A DNA stretch of 53,797 nucleotides from Pseudoroseomonas ludipueritiae. Its GTDB lineage: Bacteria > Pseudomonadota > Alphaproteobacteria > Acetobacterales > Acetobacteraceae. Position 1 is the stretch's first letter; the number at the start of each line of letters is the position of its first letter. The stretch lies in NCBI RefSeq assembly GCF_014490445.1, contig NZ_JACTUZ010000017.1, positions 1 through 53,797 on the forward strand, in the 5' to 3' direction. The position numbers were made by a program, and so were the translations under genes. Of the stretch, positions 8,478 to 18,300 are shown in pieces. The notes below the pieces were generated by a model. The model made no database searches. It saw only the letters and a list, made by a program, of their open reading frames with translations, and was not told the DNA's origin.

Positions 8478-10100
8478 TCAGCTATGCAGGCCGGGCGCTT
8501 CCTGGCCGGTGCTGGCGACATATTCGGTATAGCCGCCGCCATACTGGTGGATGCCCTCCGGCGTCAGTTCCAGCACCCGGTTGGACAGGGCCGCGAGGAA
8601 ATGCCGGTCATGCGAGACGAAGAGCATGGTGCCCTCGTATTGCGACAGCGCCGTGATCAGCATTTCCTTGGTGGCCATGTCCAGGTGGTTGGTCGGCTCG
8701 TCCAGCACCAGGAAATTCGGCGGGTCGTAGAGCATCTTGGCCATCACCAGCCGCGCCTTCTCGCCGCCCGAGAGCACGCGGCACTTCTTCTCCACCTCGT
8801 CGCCGGAGAAGCCGAAGCAGCCGGCCAGCGCGCGCAGCGAGCCCTGCGGGGCGCGTGGGAAGGCATCTTCCAATGCCTCGAACACCGTGTGGTCGCCATC
8901 CAGCATTTCCATGGCGTGCTGCGCGAAATAGCCCATCTTCACGCTGCCGCCGACGGAGACGGTGCCCTCGTCCGGCTCGGCCGTGCCCGCCACCAGCTTC
9001 AGCAGCGTGGACTTGCCGGCGCCATTGGTGCCCAGCACGCAGCAGCGCTCGCGGCGGCGCACCAGGAAGTCCAGCCCCTCGTAGATGACCTTGCTGCCGT
9101 AGCGCTTGTGGACATTCTTCAGGTTCACCACGTCCTCGCCGGAGCGCGGCGCCGGCTGGAACTCGAAGGCCACCACCTGGCGCCGCTTCGGCGGCTCCAC
9201 ACGGTCGATCTTCTCCAGCTTCTTCACGCGGCTCTGCACCTGCGAGGCATGCGAGGCGCGCGCCTTGAAGCGCTCGATGAACTTGATCTCCTTGGCCAGC
9301 ATCGCCTGCTGGCGCTCGAACTGCGCCTGCTGCTGCTTCTCGGCCATGGCGCGCTGCGCCTCGTAGAATTCGTAGTCGCCGGAATAGGAGGTCAGGCTGC
9401 CGCCGTCGATCTCGATGATCTTGTTGATGATGCGGTTCATGAACTCGCGGTCGTGCGAGGTCATCAGCAGCGCGCCGTCATAGCCCTTCAGGAACTGCTC
9501 CAGCCAGATCAGGCTCTCGAGGTCCAGGTGGTTGCTCGGCTCGTCCAGCAGCATCACGTCGGGGCGCATCAGCAGGATGCGGGCCAGCGCCACGCGCATC
9601 TTCCAGCCGCCGGACAGCGCGCCGACATCGCCATCCATCATCTCCTGGCTGAAGGAGAGACCGGCCAGCACCTCGCGCGCCCGGCCTTCCAGCGCATAGC
9701 CGCCCATTTCCTCGAAGCGGCCCTGCACCTCGCCGAAGCGCTCGATCAGCGCCTCCATCTCATCCGCCCGCTCCGGGTCCGCCAGCGCGGCTTCCAGGGA
9801 GGCCAGCTCGGCCGCCACCTCGCTGACGGCGCCGGCGCCCTCCATCACCTCGGCCACGGCGCTGCGGCCGGACATCTCGCCCACATCCTGGCTGAAGAAG
9901 CCGATGCTGACGCCGCGGTCCACCAGCACCTGGCCCTCGTCCGGCTGCTCCTGCCCCGTGATCATGCGGAAGAGCGTGGTCTTGCCCGCCCCGTTGGGGC
10001 CGACGAGGCCGACCTTCTCCCCCTTCTGGAGGGCGGCGGAAGCCTCGATGAAGAGAAGCTGCTGGCCGTTCTGCTTGCTGATGGAGTCGAGCCGGATCAT
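8478..10100 (-). CDS. ABC-F family ATPase (ribosome-associated type)
   Basis: Soluble tandem ATPase of 540 residues without membrane segments. The first nucleotide-binding domain has GPNGAGKTT, LSGGWKMR and LLDEPSNHLD. The second has GTNGAGKST, LSGGEKARL and VLDEPTNHLD. They are separated by a charged linker rich in Gln, Lys and Arg with the KARASHASQVQSRVKKLEK pattern of ABC-F proteins. ABC-F members act on the translating ribosome. The chosen ATG at 10100 (MIRLDSISKQNG) gives the usual family length; the frame stays open to 10166 but that extension is not family-like. The exact subgroup (YbiT-, EttA- or Uup-like) cannot be fixed by eye. Confidence 0.9.
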   Translation of the reverse strand: MIRLDSISKQNGQQLLFIEASAALQKGEKVGLVGPNGAGKTTLFRMITGQEQPDEGQVLVDRGVSIGFFSQDVGEMSGRSAVAEVMEGAGAVSEVAAELASLEAALADPERADEMEALIERFGEVQGRFEEMGGYALEGRAREVLAGLSFSQEMMDGDVGALSGGWKMRVALARILLMRPDVMLLDEPSNHLDLESLIWLEQFLKGYDGALLMTSHDREFMNRIINKIIEIDGGSLTSYSGDYEFYEAQRAMAEKQQQAQFERQQAMLAKEIKFIERFKARASHASQVQSRVKKLEKIDRVEPPKRRQVVAFEFQPAPRSGEDVVNLKNVHKRYGSKVIYEGLDFLVRRRERCCVLGTNGAGKSTLLKLVAGTAEPDEGTVSVGGSVKMGYFAQHAMEMLDGDHTVFEALEDAFPRAPQGSLRALAGCFGFSGDEVEKKCRVLSGGEKARLVMAKMLYDPPNFLVLDEPTNHLDMATKEMLITALSQYEGTMLFVSHDRHFLAALSNRVLELTPEGIHQYGGGYTEYVASTGQEAPGLHS

Positions 10101-10396
10101 GGAGACTGGGGCGCCTGGACAGTGATGGCGCGCGGGCGCCGTGGAAGAAGGGGCGTCCGAGACCACGTCCGCCGCCCGCCGTCAACCGGAAGCGCTGCCG
10201 CGCATCCCTTTCGGGCTTTGACACCCGGGATATTTTGGGCCGCCTTTGGCCATATCCCTGCGCGGCCCCTGGCCTGGCTGGGGATCGGCATCCGCACCAG
10301 GGCTTGTCCGGCTGGCGGCGCGGCGCCCGCGGGGCCGGCATTGCGGGCGGAGATTTTCCCCGTCGCCATTGAGCAGGACTACATCGTGGCCGGTCT

Positions 10397-10606
10397 TTAG
10401 CTGCCCGCGCCGGACTTCTGCTTCAGCACCCTGGCGATGACCTTGGTGGTCCAGGCGCCGCCGCCGGGCGCGCTGGCGCCGGTTTCCCGCAAGGCATAGG
10501 CGATCTGGGCCAGCGAGGCGCCCTGCCGCCGCATCGCGCGGATCGCCGCCACCGTCGCGGCATGGCCGGCGCCGGGCGTGGCAGCGGCTTGCCTTGGCGT
10601 GGTCAT
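10397..10606 (-). CDS. Small helix-turn-helix protein, recombinase-C-terminus-like
   Basis: Protein of 69 residues starting at ATG 10606 and overlapping the stop of the upstream glycosylase gene as ATGA, so it is likely translationally coupled. The core (AAIRAMRRQGASLAQIAYALRETG followed by GGGAWTTKVIARVL, shown here with a short gap) matches the helix-turn-helix tail found in large serine recombinases, where IRAMRxQGxSLxxIAxxLNxxG and GGxWxxxTVxRVL recur. It lacks any catalytic recombinase domain. It could be a stand-alone DNA-binding accessory or a domesticated fragment. The short length limits confidence, but start, stop, coupling and codon use support it as a gene. Confidence 0.6.
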   Translation of the reverse strand: MTTPRQAAATPGAGHAATVAAIRAMRRQGASLAQIAYALRETGASAPGGGAWTTKVIARVLKQKSGAGS

Positions 10607-11724
10607 TCGTCCTCGTCCTGCCGCCGCCCCGTTTTCCGAGGCGTGAGGAAGCGCTCCAGCCGTGCCATCTCAGCCTCCAGCGCTCGCTGGAAAGCCTGGC
10701 TGCGGGGCGCGCGGGTGGCATAGCCCGGCACCACCCGCAGCCTGCCCTCCACCAGCGTGGCATTGGCCCAGCCGATCACCGCATCGCCCCAGAGCAGCGG
10801 CAAGGCATAATAGCCGAACTGCCGCTGCTGCGGCGGGGTATAGGCCTCGAAGCGGTAGCCCCAGCCCCAGAGATGCTCGAAGCGCCGGCGGTCCCAGACC
10901 AGCGGGTCGAAGGGTGCCAGCAGGCGCACGTCGCGCGGCACCGGGCGGTCGCGCCAGTCATTCTCCGCCGCCGGCCAGAGGTACTGCTCGCCGTCCACGC
11001 TGGCCCGCTCCAGCTCCCCCGCCTTCAGGGCGGCGGTGACAACCGGGGCCAGCGGGCCCAGGCCGGGGTTGCGCCTTGCCACCAGGGCCAGGGCGCCGCG
11101 CAGGCTGGGTGCCGGCACCGGGGCCAGGACACGTGCCACCAGCAGCACCGCCTGCCGTGCCCGGTCCGCCGCCTCGGCCGGTGGCGGCGGCGCGGGGGCC
11201 GGGGCATAGATACGGATGCCGTCGCGCCGGTGCGCCACGCGCAGCAGGCCAAAATGGTGCAGGCTTTCCAGCGCCAGCGTGGTGGCCTTGGAAAAGCCGC
11301 CCCAGCCATTCACCGCGCGCTCGCGGCCGAAGCGCTCCTCCAGGTCGCGCGGATGGGTAGGGCCGTGTTGCCGCACAAAGTCCAGCACCTCGGCGGCGAG
11401 GCCGGCGGGGGCATGGGTGCCGGCGGGGCCTTGCAGGTCGGGGCGCGGGTGCAGCAGGTGGCGCGTCTCGCCCGGCATGAAACCATAGGCGTAGAGGAAA
11501 TCCTCCTCCAGCCCCATGCGGGTAAAGGCGCGGTCGAGATCCCCGGCGCGGTAGCCCTGGACGCGCTGCCGCAGGATCAGGTCCTGGGCCCGTGCCGGGG
11601 CACGGATCGGGTCCGCCTGCACAAAGCCGAGCCGTTGCAGGGCACCGCTCAGCGTGGTGGGAGGAAACAGCGTTGCCAGGCGTGCCCTGGCCCGGAGCTG
11701 CTCCAATGTGGTGCCGGTGGTCAT
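10603..11724 (-). CDS. YcaQ/AlkX-like winged-helix DNA glycosylase
   Basis: Protein of 373 residues of the HTH_42 family (AlkZ/YcaQ). Residues 36-38 are QAD in the context FVQADPI, matching the QxD motif of the YcaQ (AlkX) branch, which removes alkylated bases and unhooks interstrand crosslinks; AlkZ proteins carry QxQ instead. Other family blocks are LDRAF, YAYGFMP, FDPLVWDRRRFEHLWGWGYRFE and YALPLLWGD. The C-terminus is very acidic and basic in turn (RRQDEDE). It heads a two-gene unit with the small helix-turn-helix protein. Activity is inferred from the motif and family. Confidence 0.87.
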   Translation of the reverse strand: MTTGTTLEQLRARARLATLFPPTTLSGALQRLGFVQADPIRAPARAQDLILRQRVQGYRAGDLDRAFTRMGLEEDFLYAYGFMPGETRHLLHPRPDLQGPAGTHAPAGLAAEVLDFVRQHGPTHPRDLEERFGRERAVNGWGGFSKATTLALESLHHFGLLRVAHRRDGIRIYAPAPAPPPPAEAADRARQAVLLVARVLAPVPAPSLRGALALVARRNPGLGPLAPVVTAALKAGELERASVDGEQYLWPAAENDWRDRPVPRDVRLLAPFDPLVWDRRRFEHLWGWGYRFEAYTPPQQRQFGYYALPLLWGDAVIGWANATLVEGRLRVVPGYATRAPRSQAFQRALEAEMARLERFLTPRKTGRRQDEDE

Positions 11725-11755
11725 GGTCGGCCGGCAAGGTGGCAGCCCTGAGCAT

Positions 11756-11795
11756 GGCGGGCAATGGGGCGCGGATCAGCGGCGCCCTGCCCGCC
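11756..11795. terminator. Possible terminator downstream of the dienelactone hydrolase gene
   Basis: GGCGGGCA (11756-11763) pairs perfectly with TGCCCGCC (11788-11795) around a 24-base loop that can itself fold. It lies 15 bases beyond the hydrolase stop on the minus strand. No T-run follows, so support is structural only. Confidence 0.3.
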
Positions 11796-11809
11796 GCGCC
11801 GTTACCGCC

Positions 11810-12730
11810 TCAGGCGAGGTGCTCCCGGAAGAAGGCCACCGTGCGCTCCCAGGCCAGCCTGGCGGCGGCCTCGTTGTAGCGGGGCGTCGAATTGTTGTGA
11901 AAGCCGTGCTGGGTGCCAGGATAGACATGCGCCTCATGGCGCACGCCGCTGGCCTTCAGCGCCTGCTCATAAGCCGGCCACATGCTGGTGATGCGCTCGT
12001 CATGCTCGGCATAATGCACCAGCAGGGCGGCCTTGATCCGGGGCACCAGGGCCGGGTCGGCGGCGGCGCCGTAGAAGGGGGCGCCGGCCTGCATCTCCTC
12101 CCCCAGCAATCCGGCCAGGGCATTGGTGGTGGAGCCGCCCCAGCAGAAGCCGGTGACGCCCAGCTTGCCGGAAGACAGCGCATGCGCCTTCAGGTAGCGG
12201 GCGCTGTTGAGCATATCCGTGCGCAGCTTGCCCTGATCCAGCTTCGCCTGCAGCGCCCGCCCGTCATCGTCATTGCCGGGATAGCCGCCGGCGGGGAAGA
12301 GCCCGTCCGGCGCCAGGGCCAGAAAGCCCGCCACCGCCGCGCGCCGCGCCACATCCTCGATATAGGGGTTCAGCCCCCGGTTCTCGTGGATCACCAGCAC
12401 AACGGGGAAAGGCCCCGTGCCGCTGGGCTGCACCAGATAGCCCCGCATGGTGCCGGAGGTGCCGCCGGGCGAGGGATAGGTGACGTAGCTGGGCTTGATC
12501 CGCTCATCGGTGAAGGAGACGGTCTGCGCCTGCGCGTAGCGAGGCAGCAGCGCCTGGGCCATGGCCAGGCCGCCGGCCGTGACCACCGCCGAGCGTTGCA
12601 GGAAGGTGCGGCGGTCGATCCGCCCATGGCAGTATTCGTCGTAGAGATCGAAGACACGCTGGTCGATCTCCGCCTGCGTCAGCGCCCCGGGCATGGGGAG
12701 CGGCGCCCCGGTATCCGGCAGATCGGGCAT
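11810..12730 (-). CDS. Tat-exported dienelactone hydrolase family protein
   Basis: Protein of 306 residues. The start is the ATG at 12730, preceded by AGGAGGAG; the same frame is open to 13012 but that part overlaps ktrA and is not coding. Residues about 38-70 hold a twin-arginine signal (DRRTFLQR, then a hydrophobic Ala/Gly/Leu stretch ending AQAQT). The mature part is an alpha/beta hydrolase of the dienelactone hydrolase type with the cysteine nucleophile in GFCWGG, HENRGL near the N-terminus, an Asp in YAEHDERI and the catalytic His in TQHGFHNN. Many such proteins (YghX-like) have unknown substrates, so periplasmic hydrolase is the safest call. Confidence 0.9.
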   Translation of the reverse strand: MPDLPDTGAPLPMPGALTQAEIDQRVFDLYDEYCHGRIDRRTFLQRSAVVTAGGLAMAQALLPRYAQAQTVSFTDERIKPSYVTYPSPGGTSGTMRGYLVQPSGTGPFPVVLVIHENRGLNPYIEDVARRAAVAGFLALAPDGLFPAGGYPGNDDDGRALQAKLDQGKLRTDMLNSARYLKAHALSSGKLGVTGFCWGGSTTNALAGLLGEEMQAGAPFYGAAADPALVPRIKAALLVHYAEHDERITSMWPAYEQALKASGVRHEAHVYPGTQHGFHNNSTPRYNEAAARLAWERTVAFFREHLA

Positions 12731-12852
12731 CCCTGGTTCTCCTCCTGGCTGCGGCGGGTGATCCACGCATGCGGCCCAAGACCTCCGCCGGATTTGAGAA
12801 GACGCTAACGAAGGCCGCCGGGCTTCCGCAACCGCCGCGTCGTTGGCCGGGC

Positions 12853-13521
12853 TCAGGTCTTGGCGGCGAAGGCCTCCACCTTTTCGGTGGCACCGGCGAC
12901 GATCAGCAGGTCGCCCTCCCGGATGCGCGTCTCCGGCAAGGCCGGCTCGAATTCGGCGCGCGGCCGCTTGACCCCCACCACCGTGACGCCGTGGCGGCTG
13001 CGCCAGGCGCATTCGGCCAGGGTGCGCCCCACGGCCTCGCGCGGCGCGCAGGTCTTGACGATGGCATAGCCGTCGTCGAACTCGATGAAGTCCATCATCT
13101 TGCCGGTGACCAGATGCGCGACACGCTCGCCCATCGCCGCCTCGGGGTAGATCACGTGGTGGGCGCCGGTGCGCTCCAGGATGCGGCCATGCTTGTCGCC
13201 CAGCGCCTTGGCCCAGATATCCGGCACGCCCAGCTCACTCAGCGCCAGCACCGTCAGCACGCTGGCCTCGATATCCGTGCCGATGCCGACAATGGCATGG
13301 CTGAATTCATGCACGCCGAGGGAGCGCAGCGTATCCCCATTGGTGGCATCGGCCTGCACCACATGGGTCAGCCGGTCCGACCATTGCTGCACCAGCGCGC
13401 CGCTCTCATCGATGCCGAGCACGTCATGCCCGAGCCGCAGCAGCGATTCCGCGACCGCGCCGCCGAAGCGGCCCAGCCCGATCACCGCGACGCCATCCGT
13501 GAAACCTGTGGTCTTAGCCAA
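12853..13521 (-). CDS. ktrA: KtrA-type potassium uptake regulatory subunit
   Basis: Cytoplasmic gating subunit of 222 residues. An RCK_N (TrkA-N) Rossmann domain opens with VIGLGRFGGAVAE, with a conserved acidic residue at the end of strand 2 (GIDES), followed by an RCK_C domain from about residue 140 (EFDDGYAIVKTCAP to DLLIVAGA). The start appears to be TTG at 13521, with AGAGGAG 10 bases upstream inside the end of ktrB; an 8-base overlap with ktrB results. The product begins MAKTTGFTDG and leads into the nucleotide-binding loop without excess sequence. It should bind nucleotides and control the KtrB pore next to it. Confidence 0.92.
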   Translation of the reverse strand: MAKTTGFTDGVAVIGLGRFGGAVAESLLRLGHDVLGIDESGALVQQWSDRLTHVVQADATNGDTLRSLGVHEFSHAIVGIGTDIEASVLTVLALSELGVPDIWAKALGDKHGRILERTGAHHVIYPEAAMGERVAHLVTGKMMDFIEFDDGYAIVKTCAPREAVGRTLAECAWRSRHGVTVVGVKRPRAEFEPALPETRIREGDLLIVAGATEKVEAFAAKT

Positions 13522-14860
13522 CGATGGGGCGCTCCTCTGGGTAGCGGTAGAGCCGGCGCGCGCCGCGCAGCGCCAGGGCGGTGACGACGGTCACGGTGCC
13601 GACACGGCCGACGAACATCAACAACATCAGCAAGGCCTGCCCGGCCGGCGGCAGCGTGCCGGTGATGCCGGTGGAGAGCCCCACCGTGGCGAAGGCCGAG
13701 ATGACCTCGAAAAGCAGGGCATCGGTGGGCAGGTCCGTCATGGCCAGCAGCGCCAGGGTGGCGAGGGCCACGGTGGTGGCGGCCAGCGTCGCCACCGTCA
13801 GCGCCTGCCGCTGCAGATCGGCCGGGATGCGGCGCCGGAAGGCGGTGACATCGGGGTCGCCGCGCACCTCGGCCCAGACGATCAGCCCCAGCACCAGGAA
13901 GGTGGTGACGCGGATGCCCCCCGCCGTGCCGGCACTGCCACCGCCGATCAGCATCAGAAGGTAGCTCAGCACCAGGCTGCCCGGCGTCATCTGCCCGGTA
14001 TCCACGGCATTGAAGCCGCCGGAGCGGGTCATCACCGAATGGAAGGCGGCGCCCAGCAGCCGGGGGCCCTCCTCCAGCCCGCCCAGCGTGCGCGGGTTGC
14101 TCCATTCGAAGGCCAGCACGCCAAGGGTGCCGAGCAGCAGCAGCCCCGCCGTGCCCAGCAGCGTCAGGCGGCTGTGCAGGGACAGGCGCGCCGGCGCCCG
14201 CAGCAGCTCCGCCACCACGGGAAAGCCGAGGCCGCCCACCGTCACCGCCAGCATCAGCGGCCCCAGCACCAGCGGGTCCGCCGCGAAGCGCATGAGGCCA
14301 TCGGGGTAGAGCGAGAAGCCGGCATTGTTGAAGGCGCCGACGGCATGGAAGGTGCCGCTCCACAGCGCCTCCGCCCAGCCGAGGCCATGACCGAAGCGCA
14401 GCCGCAGCGCCAGCACCATGGCCGTGGCGGCCTCGACGCAGAGCGCCATCAGCAGGATCAGCCGCAGCACCCCCAGCACGTCGCCCAGCGCCAGCACCCG
14501 GATCTCGGCCTGGGCCAGCAGGCGGGTGCTGAGGCTGAGGCGGCGGGTGACCAGCATGCCCAGCAGCGTCGCGCCGCTCATGATGCCAAGGCCGCCGAGC
14601 TGCGACAGCGCCACGATCACGGCCTGGCCGAAGCCCGACCAATAGGTGCCGGTATCCCGCACCGCCAGGCCGGTGACGGTGACCGCCGAGGTTGCGGTGA
14701 AGGCGGCCGCCAGGAGCGAGGCGCCCTCGGGCCCTGGCCGCGCCGCCGGCAGCATCAGCAGCGCGGTGCCCAGCAGGATGGCCAGCAGGAAAGCGAGCGG
14801 CAGCAGCCGCGCGGGGTGTCGGAAGGTGCGGATCGCTGCGTTCCTGTTCTCGCTGTTCAT
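13514..14860 (-). CDS. ktrB: KtrB-type potassium (Na-dependent) transporter pore
   Basis: Membrane protein of 448 residues of the Trk/Ktr/HKT family. The four pseudo-repeats of the selectivity filter are visible as TVTGLA, GAFNNAGF, TRSGGFNAVD and TVGLSTGI, each supplying a conserved glycine that lines the pore. Hydrophobic segments fit the fourfold M1-P-M2 fold, and the length matches KtrB rather than the longer TrkH. It precedes and overlaps ktrA. Together they form a complete two-component uptake system, usually used for osmotic adaptation. No kinase or osmosensor is adjacent. Confidence 0.93.
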   Translation of the reverse strand: MNSENRNAAIRTFRHPARLLPLAFLLAILLGTALLMLPAARPGPEGASLLAAAFTATSAVTVTGLAVRDTGTYWSGFGQAVIVALSQLGGLGIMSGATLLGMLVTRRLSLSTRLLAQAEIRVLALGDVLGVLRLILLMALCVEAATAMVLALRLRFGHGLGWAEALWSGTFHAVGAFNNAGFSLYPDGLMRFAADPLVLGPLMLAVTVGGLGFPVVAELLRAPARLSLHSRLTLLGTAGLLLLGTLGVLAFEWSNPRTLGGLEEGPRLLGAAFHSVMTRSGGFNAVDTGQMTPGSLVLSYLLMLIGGGSAGTAGGIRVTTFLVLGLIVWAEVRGDPDVTAFRRRIPADLQRQALTVATLAATTVALATLALLAMTDLPTDALLFEVISAFATVGLSTGITGTLPPAGQALLMLLMFVGRVGTVTVVTALALRGARRLYRYPEERPIVG

Positions 14861-15320
14861 GGTCGGGCAACCGGCATCCGCAGTACGAGGTCAGGCCCGC
14901 CGACGCCAGCCAGCCCGGACAGGCGGATACCTAACGCTAGCCAGTTCCTCAACGCTTCGGCCTCGATGCGGCACAAGGCGCCGTGGGCTTCTTGGCGGCG
15001 TATTTCGCAGCGCGGGGATGTGCTGCGCCGGCCGGCACTTCACATATGCATGTAGGCCCTATCCAGGGTTTCGCTTCTTTCTGGTTTCTCGCCATGATGG
15101 TGCTGCCCGTCGCGCCAGCGCGAGCCGAGCCGGCACAAGACCCGGCCGAGGAGGAGAGGCCAGCGATGCCCGTGACGCATCCGGAAGCCATGCCGGAGAG
15201 CCAGGCTCCGGGTTGGAGCGGCGCTGGCATGGGCGTGTTGCCCGCCCCTGCCGGAGGACAGTCCCGGCCATCCTCGCCAGGTCCGGGATACCTTCAAGCC
15301 TCATCATGGCGGGGCGCGCG
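14861..15320. other. 460-base divergent intergenic region (ktrB / indolepyruvate oxidoreductase)
   Basis: This stretch separates divergent ktrB and the oxidoreductase gene and must hold both promoters, though no clear -35/-10 pair stands out. A plus-strand frame from about 15046 to 15324 encodes a short peptide with a signal-like hydrophobic stretch (FWFLAMMVLPVAPARA) and a Pro/Glu-rich tail. Its TGA overlaps the oxidoreductase ATG at 15321. A minus-strand frame encodes a short basic peptide rich in rare codons. Neither is convincing enough to call as a gene. Confidence 0.5.
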
Positions 15321-18300
15321 ATGACCACCCCCGGCATCCGGCCTCCGGAGCCCATGCTTCAGGCAGGCCCAGGGCTCACCTACCTGTCGGGAATCCAGGC
15401 GCTGGTGCGGCTGCCGATGCTGCAGCGGCTGCGGGACGCCGCGGCCGGGCTGGATACCGCCGGCTTCATCTCCGGCTATCGCGGCTCGCCGCTCGGTGGC
15501 CTCGACCAGGCGCTGTGGAAGGCGGGGAAGCAGCTCGCCGAGCACCACATCCATTTCCAGCCGGGGCTCAACGAGGACCTGGCGGCGACCGCCGTCTGGG
15601 GCAGCCAGCAGGTCAACCTCTTTCCCGGCGCGAAGCATGATGGCGTCTTCGGCCTGTGGTACGGCAAGGGCCCTGGCGCCGACCGCAGCGTGGATGTCTT
15701 CAAGCATGCCAATGCCGCCGGCACCTCCCGCCACGGCGGCGTGCTGGCCGTGGTGGGCGACGACCACGGCGCCAAGTCCTCCTCCCTGCCGCATCAGAGC
15801 GACCATGTCTTCGCCGCCTCCATGATCCCGGTGCTGAACCCGGCGGGGGTGCAGGAGCTGCTGGATCTCGGCCTGCATGGCTGGGCCATGTCCCGCTTCT
15901 CCGGCTGCTGGGTGGGCCTGCGTGCCCTGACCGACATCGTCGAGACCTCCACCGGCGTCCTGCTGGACCCGCACCGCGTCGAGACCCGGCTGCCGGGTGA
16001 TTTCGAGATGCCGCCGGGCGGCCTGTCCATCCGCTGGCCCGACCCGCCGCTGGAGCAGGAATACCGGCTGCAGCACTGGAAGGTTTACGCGGCCATGGCC
16101 TATGCGCGGGCCAACCACCTCAACCGGGTGGTGATGGACAGCCCCCGCGCGCGCTTCGGCATCATCAGCAGCGGCAAATCCTACCTGGACCTGCTCCAGG
16201 CCCTGGATGCGCTCGGCATCGACGCGGCGCTGGCGGCGGAGATCGGGCTGCGGGTCTACAAGGTCGGCATGACCTGGCCGCTGGATGGCGAGGGCGTGCG
16301 CCACTTCGCCGAAGGGCTGGAGGAGATCCTGGTTGTCGAGGAAAAGCGCCAGGTCATCGAATACCAGCTCAAGGAACAGCTCTACAACTGGCGCGAGGAC
16401 GTGCGCCCCAAGGTCACCGGAAAATACGACGAGAAGGGCGAATGGGACCTTCCTGGCGGCGTCTGGCAGCTTCCCGCCGCCGGTGAGCTGACGCCGGCGC
16501 TGATCGCGCGTGTCATCGCCCGCCGCATCGAGCGTTTCCATACCAGCGAGCGCATCCGGGAATGCCTGGATTTCCTCGCCGCCAAGGAAGCGGCGCTGGC
16601 GCGGCCGCATCCCACCGTGCCGCGCGTGCCGCATTACTGCTCCGGCTGCCCGCACAATACCTCCACCCGCGTGCCGGAGGGCAGCCGCGCCCTGGCCGGC
16701 ATCGGCTGCCACTACATGGCGCTGTGGCTGAACCCGGACCAGACGCGCACCTTCAGCCAGATGGGCGGCGAGGGCGTGCCCTGGATCGGCCAGGCGCCCT
16801 TCACCGAGACGAAGCATGTCTTCGCCAACCTGGGCGACGGCACCTATTCCCATTCCGGGCTGCTGGCGATCCGCCAGGCGGTCGTGGCCAAGGCGCCCAT
16901 CACCTACAAGATCCTGGTCAACGACGCCGTGGCCATGACCGGGGGCCAGCCGGTCGAGGGCACGCTGACGGTGCCGGAGATCGTGCATCAGGTGCGGGCG
17001 GAAGGCATCGGGCGCATTGTCGTCGTGACGGATGATCCCGCGCGGCATCCCGCCAGCAGCCTGCCGGCGGATGTGCCAGTGCGGCACCGGCGAGACCTCG
17101 ATGCCGTGCAGCGGGAATTGCGCGAATATCCCGGCGTTTCCGTGCTCGTCTACGACCAGACCTGCGCGGCCGAGAAGCGCCGCCGCCGTAAGCGCGGGCT
17201 GATGCCGGACCCGGCGCGGCGCGTCGTCATCAACGACCGCGTCTGCGAAGGCTGCGGCGATTGTTCCGCCAAGTCCAACTGCATGTCGGTGGTGCCGGTC
17301 GAGACCGAGTTCGGCCGCAAGCGCGCCATCGACCAATCCACCTGCAACAAGGATTTCTCCTGCCTGGAAGGCTTCTGCCCCAGCTTCGTCACCGTGGAAG
17401 GCGGCAGGCCGCGCAAGGGGCAGACCTCCGCGCCAGTAGCGGGCGACGGCTTCGGAGAGTTGCCGGAGCCTGAGACCCGCCCGGATGGCCGCCCCTATGG
17501 CATCCTGGTGGCTGGCGTCGGCGGCACGGGTGTGGTGACCATCGGTGCCCTGCTGGGCACCGCCGCCACGCTGGAAGGCAAGGGCGCCTCGGTGCTGGAC
17601 ATGGCCGGGCTGGCGCAGAAGGGCGGCCCGGTCTGGTCGCATATCCGGGTCGCGGCGCGGCAGGAGCTGATCCATGCCTCACGCATCGCCTCGGGCGAGG
17701 CAGACCTGCTGCTGGGCTGCGACATCATCGTGGCCGCCGCGGATGAATCCCTCGCCAAGCTGCATGCGGGCGCGACGCGCGCCGTGGTCAACAGCGACTT
17801 CTCCGTCACCAGCGACTTCGTCCGCGGCTTTGCCGCCCAGGCCAGGACGGGCGATGTCGCCACGGTGCGCGACCCGCAATTCCCGCTCACCGCCATCGAG
17901 GAACAGATCGCGGAGGCGGCCGGGCCGGGCCGGGCGGAGTTCGTGCCGGGCACCCGGCTGGCGACGGCGCTGCTGGGGGATTCCATCGCCGCCAATCTCT
18001 TCATGGTTGGCTATGCCTACCAGAAGGGGCTGCTGCCCCTCTCCGCCGCCTCCATCCTCCAGGCGATCGAGATGAATGGCGCGGCGGTGGAGATGAACCA
18101 GGCCGCCTTCCTCTGGGGCCGGCGGGCGGCGCTCGACCTTCCCGCCGTGGAGCGGCTGGCCACGCCGCCGGAGGCCCTGCCGGAGCACCTCAGGCTCTCC
18201 GCCAGCCTGGACGAGGTGGTGGCCCGCCGCGTCGTGGAACTGACCGCCTATCAGGATGCCCGCTACGCGCGCCGCTATGCCGAGCTGGTGCGGCGGGTAC

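Noticed and set aside
8484-10400. A 638-codon plus-strand frame opposite the ABC-F gene.
   Set aside because: Composition is His/Leu/Gln-rich without domains; the ABC-F protein on the other strand is unambiguous.
13169-15055. A 628-codon plus-strand frame across ktrA and ktrB.
   Set aside because: Gln/His/Arg-rich antisense shadow with no family likeness.
14646-15320. In-frame upstream extension of the indolepyruvate oxidoreductase.
   Set aside because: It overlaps ktrB in antisense, is Ser/Arg/Ala-rich and is not present in the enzyme family.
15294-17675. A 793-codon minus-strand frame opposite the indolepyruvate oxidoreductase.
   Set aside because: No motif; the plus-strand enzyme has thiamine and FeS motifs throughout.
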